Assembly: GCF_017353255.1 (NCBI RefSeq)
Contig: NZ_JAFMYU010000001.1
Location: 124,001-188,000 of the forward strand
Reading direction: 5' to 3'
From: Fibrella aquatilis
GTDB lineage: Bacteria > Bacteroidota > Bacteroidia > Cytophagales > Spirosomataceae
DNA length: 64,000 nt
Under the pieces are notes generated by a model that had not been told where the DNA came from, searched no databases, and saw nothing but the letters and a program-made list of their open reading frames with translations. Below are positions 61,401 to 64,000 of this stretch, piece by piece; the first letter of the stretch is position 1; every line of letters begins with the position of its first letter. The position numbers and the translations under genes were made by a program.

Positions 61401-61638
61401 CGTCGGTGAGGTAGCCTTTTTTGCGTTTCTCCATTTCCAGACCGTTGAAAAGTCCTTCGGCTTGGGCCAGCGGCACCGGAGCCGTGGTTTTGGAACCTTC
61501 TTTCAGGGCCGCCCCCCGCCGCCCGTACCGAAAGTTGACTACATAAAGGTTAGACCCCACATCGGCTAGGTCAACCTCATATACTTTATCTGAATTGCCC
61601 TCTCTGAAATAAAGTTTTGTCTGCTTTACAAGCTTCAT
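58408..61638 (-). CDS. WGR-domain and HEAT/ARM-like repeat protein of the retron operon
   Basis: The 1076-residue product starts at ATG 61638 (a longer frame to 61719 adds 27 residues without similarity). Residues 1-80 are a WGR-like domain. YFREGNSDKVYEVDL and the variant motif YGRRG replace the usual WGRIG. The rest is almost entirely alpha-helical, with repeated Leu/Ala-rich helix pairs of HEAT/ARM type (about 140-300 and 640-1076). WGR domains bind nucleic-acid ends, and HEAT repeats bind proteins. A resemblance to MolR/YehI-type proteins is noticeable. It is the first gene of the retron operon and probably carries the promoter upstream at 61639-61700. The role is inferred from context: sensor, effector or scaffold. 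Confidence 0.82.
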   Translation of the reverse strand: MKLVKQTKLYFREGNSDKVYEVDLADVGSNLYVVNFRYGRRGAALKEGSKTTAPVPLAQAEGLFNGLEMEKRKKGYLTDVGLVDVPALPTAPTPTDKPATPDEAVQRRIQALASGNDTAKTEWKPSRVIWQAGERRLTDTLPLLVRLIERAGGIKADDLHRYSALWAIGRCAAAVPPGTTFDAALVKTVETYATNPNYSDKVRRIANEALLYLFTGEDRQAYLATKLNGLTDDLRTVVLTGDANQITAWLTAHVLNSTQPEYQVLEVLYALLPDYPVLRRPLTLLLHEIPFKPSYFKHVRHLLKLAELRDDAETLGVLAYRFEKTRAFFKKPKHSYYSYDEDSAAKDPAIFISALNIRLKPKAELKKPDSRIAYSYATQVYLRRRMRMRLSASGTANDLHYVRLGTAILLSYNKQTDYKPPYTQTEYQWNAANRQYDYLEREIPAYNDSVLLNQILFGAGTRLELYGGSFWRSKTVRLRQQQTTSRPAESRGVLGSLFDRVADLLSGKRPDEQPVDGASPTAPGREEPYPELWDKLPQAYVQLLVQARVDEVHAFAYRNLTNHPDYGTIEAKIELPLLRQLLTSSFDIPARWAVDIVRKRMTTQADPALVALLLHSPVAEVRQLGQESIMANPADYLADAAFVVDILLSVHADNRTWLLDQLNSHQLADNEQRALLPLLLDRLYLLANDEVADAILANVALFLNTLSNTQFEVLPEASLVQLQQSLVAGCRRVVGTLLLRRTGLPQPALLARLLADPVESVAQVGQQVWQQVASAARNDQQTYGLTVLAELIPTLLKKEQTDGQQHRLVGFVLAHMQTEIGQLARETVLRLVYSTFGPAQELGAFALKQLPADTLTIRQIVALGNHETLALRQFAWQYFAQNPARIRYERDEAIRLLDAHWDDSRAAAMQFFRDQFTADDWSAETLVGITDSVRPDIQAFGRELISRFFTDEHGPDYLMKLSQHPTAAVQLFTTNYLQRYAANQPERLRSLSFYFRTVLMRAHQGRVAKDRVLAFLRQEGLASEDNALFVSRLLTEVSATSALTDKATCLRTLRDLNLKYPTLDVPFVREAIPERV

Positions 61639-61692
61639 ACCGACCTGCTGTTCTGAAAAGCAATATAACGAAAACAGGACAGTATACGAAGT

Positions 61693-61965
61693 GAAATGGT
61701 CATTAGACTTCGTCGTCATTGGTCATTCGCTGCGCCGTCATTAGTCGTATTCAGCTACTAATGACAGGCACCTTGGCCCGTGGAGACACGGGCCTACTCG
61801 TGCGTAAGCAACAGCGCACCTCCGGCAGAGTGGGCCCGTGGAGACACGGGCCAGGATACCGCCGCTGGATACAACGAATGACCAATGACAGTGCAACGAA
61901 TGACGCCCGCAGGAACAATGACCGGTCCGCCGGTGCGGGCGCAGCGAAATGACCAATGACTAAAA
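61693..61965. repeat. Intergenic GGTCATT-word repeat with two copies of a 20-nt hairpin
   Basis: Words such as GGTCATT and AATGACC appear on both sides (61693-61765 and 61880-61965). In between, the self-complementary 20-mer GGCCCGTGGAGACACGGGCC occurs twice (61779-61798 and 61841-61860). Another inner hairpin surrounds GGTCCGCCGG. The dialect matches 9628-9735. This accounts for most of the gap between the LtrA gene end and the retron operon start, and no ORF is supported here. Confidence 0.8.
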
Positions 61966-63270
61966 TCCATGCGTAGGTTCCTGTGTATCCTCACTCGTTC
62001 GCTCGGCGCTATCGGGGGCATCGGGCGAGAACTGATCGCTGATGATTAGGGTCATGACAATACCGGTAACAGCACTGAGCAACAGCAGCAAATCCAGGTG
62101 GGTAAGCCAGCCCAGCAAGAGCACCGCCAGCCCGGTACCCAACCGAACAATCACGCCCCGTTTAAAGCTCACATGCGATGGCCCGGCGTGTAGCGTGGTC
62201 AAACTAATCACCGCCTCGGCCAGTAAATACATACCGACCGATCCCGTCAGCAGCCAGCGAAGCAGGTCAGGCGGTAACTGATCGATGCTCTTGATGGTGT
62301 AAGTCAAGGCCACGCCCAATACGGTCAGGGCCACCGTCAGCGGCAGGTGAATGTAGAGCCAGACCGTGTAGCGACGCACCGTGGGTTTACCCTGCTTATC
62401 GCGGTCGGCCTCAGGTTGGGCTGCGTTGGTCCGATTCTGCTTATTGGTCTGTTCGTGTTCCAGGTGTTCCAGTGCCAGTTTACGCACGGCATCATCGTCG
62501 AGCCGGTCGAAGTAGGCCCACCATAGTCCAAAAATCAGTACGCCACCCAGGCAAGCCGCTGCTATGTTTTTGGCATGGAATGGACTGGCCACCAGGCCCT
62601 GCACAATGCCTGTTACGGCTTGTCCCAATACCAGCAGCGTAAACAGGCCGTAGCGTTCGGGTAGGTGCCGCACGTCGGGCGGAAAATCGCGCAGCTTCCC
62701 ACCTGAGGTGATTGGCGTGGCTAGTTCAATAATCAGTGCCACCGCCCACAGTATATAGCGGTAGGGGGCCGACAAGCCAATAGAAGTAATCCAGATCAAA
62801 ACAGAAATAGAAAACCCGATCAGGATCACGTTGATGTAGGGACGGGCTTCGGGTACGTAATGCCAAGCCCGAATGTATTCCAGCAACAATACCCCCCGCA
62901 CTAGGGCATAGGTAAGGGCATAGATCGTGGCATTTGTTTCAATAGCCGTTGGAATAGCCCCCGCCAGCACCAGTAGCCCTACTAATTGTAAACAGCCCAG
63001 TAGCCGATGCACCACGTCCTGCTCACTGTCGAAACGGGTGGCGTAGTGGGTTTGTCCGTTCCAGAGCCACCAAACGGGTACGTAGAGCAGAAAAAACTGT
63101 CCCATAGCCAGCCCGTCGAGCTGATGCAGTAGCCGGTTGGCCAGCTGCGCAATGATGGCGGTGTACACCAGGTCGTTGAGCAGTTCGGCCCAGGTGGTAC
63201 GTCGTTGGCCTTTTAATTCGCCGGAGCGAAGGCGGGGTATGTGCGAATCTTTCCTCGTCTCGTTGGCCAT
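61960..63270 (-). CDS. Low-temperature-requirement A (LtrA)-like membrane protein
   Basis: The 436-residue protein has about twelve hydrophobic segments and the LtrA family opening (RRTTWAELLNDLVYTAIIAQLANRL, in the order TWAELLNDLVYTAIIAQLA). It also has the FPPDVRHLPERYGLFTLLVLGQAVTGIV motif and WAYFDRLDDDA. A charged cytoplasmic loop lies at about 270-300. The family takes its name from a Listeria cold-sensitive locus, and its activity is unknown. It is upstream of the retron operon on the same strand but separated by a 320-bp repeat region, so probably independent. The upstream region has a small imperfect palindrome. Confidence 0.85.
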   Translation of the reverse strand: MANETRKDSHIPRLRSGELKGQRRTTWAELLNDLVYTAIIAQLANRLLHQLDGLAMGQFFLLYVPVWWLWNGQTHYATRFDSEQDVVHRLLGCLQLVGLLVLAGAIPTAIETNATIYALTYALVRGVLLLEYIRAWHYVPEARPYINVILIGFSISVLIWITSIGLSAPYRYILWAVALIIELATPITSGGKLRDFPPDVRHLPERYGLFTLLVLGQAVTGIVQGLVASPFHAKNIAAACLGGVLIFGLWWAYFDRLDDDAVRKLALEHLEHEQTNKQNRTNAAQPEADRDKQGKPTVRRYTVWLYIHLPLTVALTVLGVALTYTIKSIDQLPPDLLRWLLTGSVGMYLLAEAVISLTTLHAGPSHVSFKRGVIVRLGTGLAVLLLGWLTHLDLLLLLSAVTGIVMTLIISDQFSPDAPDSAERTSEDTQEPTHGF

Positions 63271-63308
63271 GGTGGCTCATGTAGTGATAACGTATGAACC
63301 AAAAAAAC

Positions 63309-63358
63309 GGGGGAAGGGGTACTAATCGATGCCATCACTTGGAGTAATGGCATCGATT
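63309..63358. repeat. Hairpin with GGGGTACTA-type flank
   Basis: Arms 63324-63339 and 63343-63358 pair over 16 bp with one mismatch and loop TGG. It is preceded by GGGGGAAGGGGTACTA (63309-63324), which differs in one base from the outer part of the retron msd stem. Confidence 0.6.
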
Positions 63359-63372
63359 TAAGGAACAAAAAA

Positions 63373-63399
63373 AGCCCCCAACTGGAAAAGTTGGGGGCT
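63373..63399 (-). terminator. Terminator after the tRNA-Glu remnant
   Basis: An 11-bp stem (63373-63383 with 63389-63399) is followed on the minus strand by a T run. Confidence 0.8.
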
Positions 63400-63406
63400 A
63401 CGTTAG

Positions 63407-63485
63407 TGACCGATACGGGAATCGAATCGCAGCGGCGAACCGCCGTGTTTCCGCCATGAAAGAGCGATGTCCTAACCACTTGTGC
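63407..63485 (-). pseudogene. Degenerate tRNA-Glu remnant
   Basis: The 3' part and anticodon region match the intact tRNA-Glu next to it (GGTTAGGACATCGC, anticodon-loop TTTC, then TTCGATTCCCGTATCGGTCA). The 5' acceptor strand is replaced by unrelated sequence. About 16 extra bases, forming a GCGG-TTCG-CCGC hairpin, interrupt the T arm. It cannot form a normal cloverleaf, so I call it a pseudogene. Confidence 0.65.
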
Positions 63486-63505
63486 AGTTTGAATGCACAA
63501 AAAAA

Positions 63506-63531
63506 GGCCCTCAGTCGAAAAACTGAGGGCC
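63506..63531 (-). terminator. Terminator after tRNA-Glu
   Basis: A 10-bp stem (63506-63515 with 63522-63531) is followed on the minus strand by a T run. It separates the intact tRNA from the remnant. Confidence 0.85.
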
Positions 63532-63539
63532 ATGTTAGG

Positions 63540-63611
63540 TGACCGATACGGGAATCGAACCCGTGTTACCGCCGTGAAAGGGCGATGTCCTAACCGCTAG
63601 ACGAATCGGCC
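63540..63611 (-). tRNA. tRNA-Glu (TTC)
   Basis: The 72-nt minus-strand sequence folds completely: acceptor GGCCGAT with ATCGGTC, D arm GTCTAGCGGTTAGGAC, anticodon loop CTTTCAC with TTC, T arm CGGGT-TCGATTC-CCGTA. Discriminator is A, and no CCA is encoded. Confidence 0.95.
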
Positions 63612-63672
63612 GTCTTGTAAAAGACCTGACGGGTTGTTGATGACTTAACTACCGCGTCAGCGAATCGTGATG

Positions 63673-63680
63673 CAAAAGTA
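63673..63680 (-). promoter_or_regulatory. Promoter of tRNA-Glu
   Basis: On the minus strand the -7 box is TACTTTTG, identical to that of tRNA-Lys, with a TTG -33 element 19 bases upstream. Confidence 0.65.
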
Positions 63681-63753
63681 CGGTTAAGCCTGTAAAATGC
63701 AATACATACCCCCAAAAAAATCTCTGAGAAAGCAGTTCAGCCCCTTTTACTGC

Positions 63754-63761
63754 TATTTTTG
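63754..63761 (+). promoter_or_regulatory. -7 box of the peptidase gene
   Basis: TATTTTTG matches TAnnTTTG, 50 bases upstream of ATG 63812. Confidence 0.5.
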
Positions 63762-63811
63762 ACGCACAGCAATTTGCTCAACATCAACTTGTTTTACTCC
63801 CGTTTGTCGGC

Positions 63812-64000
63812 ATGAAAAAATTTCTAGGCGCCTGCCTGTTTGCCTCATTATTTGTACTGCTCGCCTCATCCGTTTTTGCCCAAATCACCATTTCCAGTCC
63901 CGCCCAGTTTCTGGGTTATGCCCTCGGCGAACGCTTCACCCCTCACCACCGCGTGCTCGACTATGCCCGTCAGGTGGCGCAGCAGGCTCCTACCCGCATT
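63812..64000 (+). CDS. Zinc carboxypeptidase (M14-like), 3' end outside window (partial)
   Basis: The visible 63 residues start MKKFLGACLFASLFVLLASS and have a cleavage site at VFAQ, so the protein is exported. The mature part begins SPAQFLGYALGERFTPHHRVLDY, shown in parts as SPAQFLGYALGERFT and PHHRVLDY. That is the characteristic opening of secreted M14 peptidases in Bacteroidota. The catalytic zinc motif (HxxE) would lie beyond the window edge, so the assignment rests on the N-terminus only. A TAnnTTTG box at 63754-63761 supports the ATG. Confidence 0.7.
   Translation, partial: MKKFLGACLFASLFVLLASSVFAQITISSPAQFLGYALGERFTPHHRVLDYARQVAQQAPTRI

Noticed and set aside
63407-63485. A second functional tRNA-Glu
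   Set aside because: The 5' acceptor strand does not pair with the 3' strand and the T arm is interrupted by extra bases.

Overview
The window is chromosomal DNA from a Bacteroidota bacterium, most likely a Cytophagales/Spirosoma-Fibrella relative. The evidence is family content: a TamL-type lipoprotein BamA homologue next to TamB, DUF5686/CarboxypepD_reg, BT_3928-like DoxX, DUF1599, a long IspG with an inserted domain, and an S1-type CvfB. Promoters carry the Bacteroidota -7 box TAnnTTTG and recognisable Shine-Dalgarno sites are rare. The species assignment is inference.

Layout. 0-2.2 kb: a coiled-coil/membrane hypothetical cluster. 2.2-6.8 kb: GHMP kinase, ispG and small genes. 7-11.9 kb: acyl-CoA dehydrogenase, DUF2911 protein, Fic AMPylase and a glycosyltransferase. 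12-19.6 kb: tamL-tamB outer-membrane assembly pair. 19.8-24.4 kb: moeA, a HisKA_2 sensor kinase and a GH1 glucosidase. 24.4-26.55 kb: an AT-richer accessory pocket with a 92-bp-arm inverted repeat, two convergent PD-(D/E)XK-like genes and a duplicated fragment of the dnaE 5' end. 26.55-42.7 kb: dnaE, an outer-membrane barrel plus amtB, tsaC, cvfB, renalase-like oxidoreductase, metalloprotease, DUF721, deacetylase-glycosyltransferase pair, aroK, BT_3928-DUF1599 and folP. 42.8 kb: tRNA-Lys. 43-54.8 kb: DUF5686 protein, Kir-type channel, LD-carboxypeptidase, lycopene cyclase-Blh carotenoid/retinal genes, a di-iron hydroxylase and a large BNR-repeat protein. 54.8-61.6 kb: a retron operon. 62-64 kb: LtrA-like protein, a decayed and an intact tRNA-Glu, and the start of an M14-like carboxypeptidase.

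The main biological system is the minus-strand retron operon at 54.8-61.6 kb. It runs from a WGR plus HEAT/ARM-like protein, to a winged-helix/SWIM zinc-finger protein, to an msr-msd non-coding RNA, to a retron reverse transcriptase. The RT has the retron-specific NAxxH and VTG motifs as well as YADD. The RNA can be delimited by eye: 12-bp a1/a2 repeats, two short msr hairpins and a 27-bp perfect msd stem. The gene content matches what I recall as the type XIII retron class, a presumed anti-phage system whose mechanism I do not know to be established.

The second main observation is a set of long intergenic palindromes, at least ten of which have arms built from short words, usually 7 bp, in several sequence dialects. 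They often abut coding ends: their arms supply the last codons and stop of several genes, and one arm appears to encode part of the TamL signal peptide.
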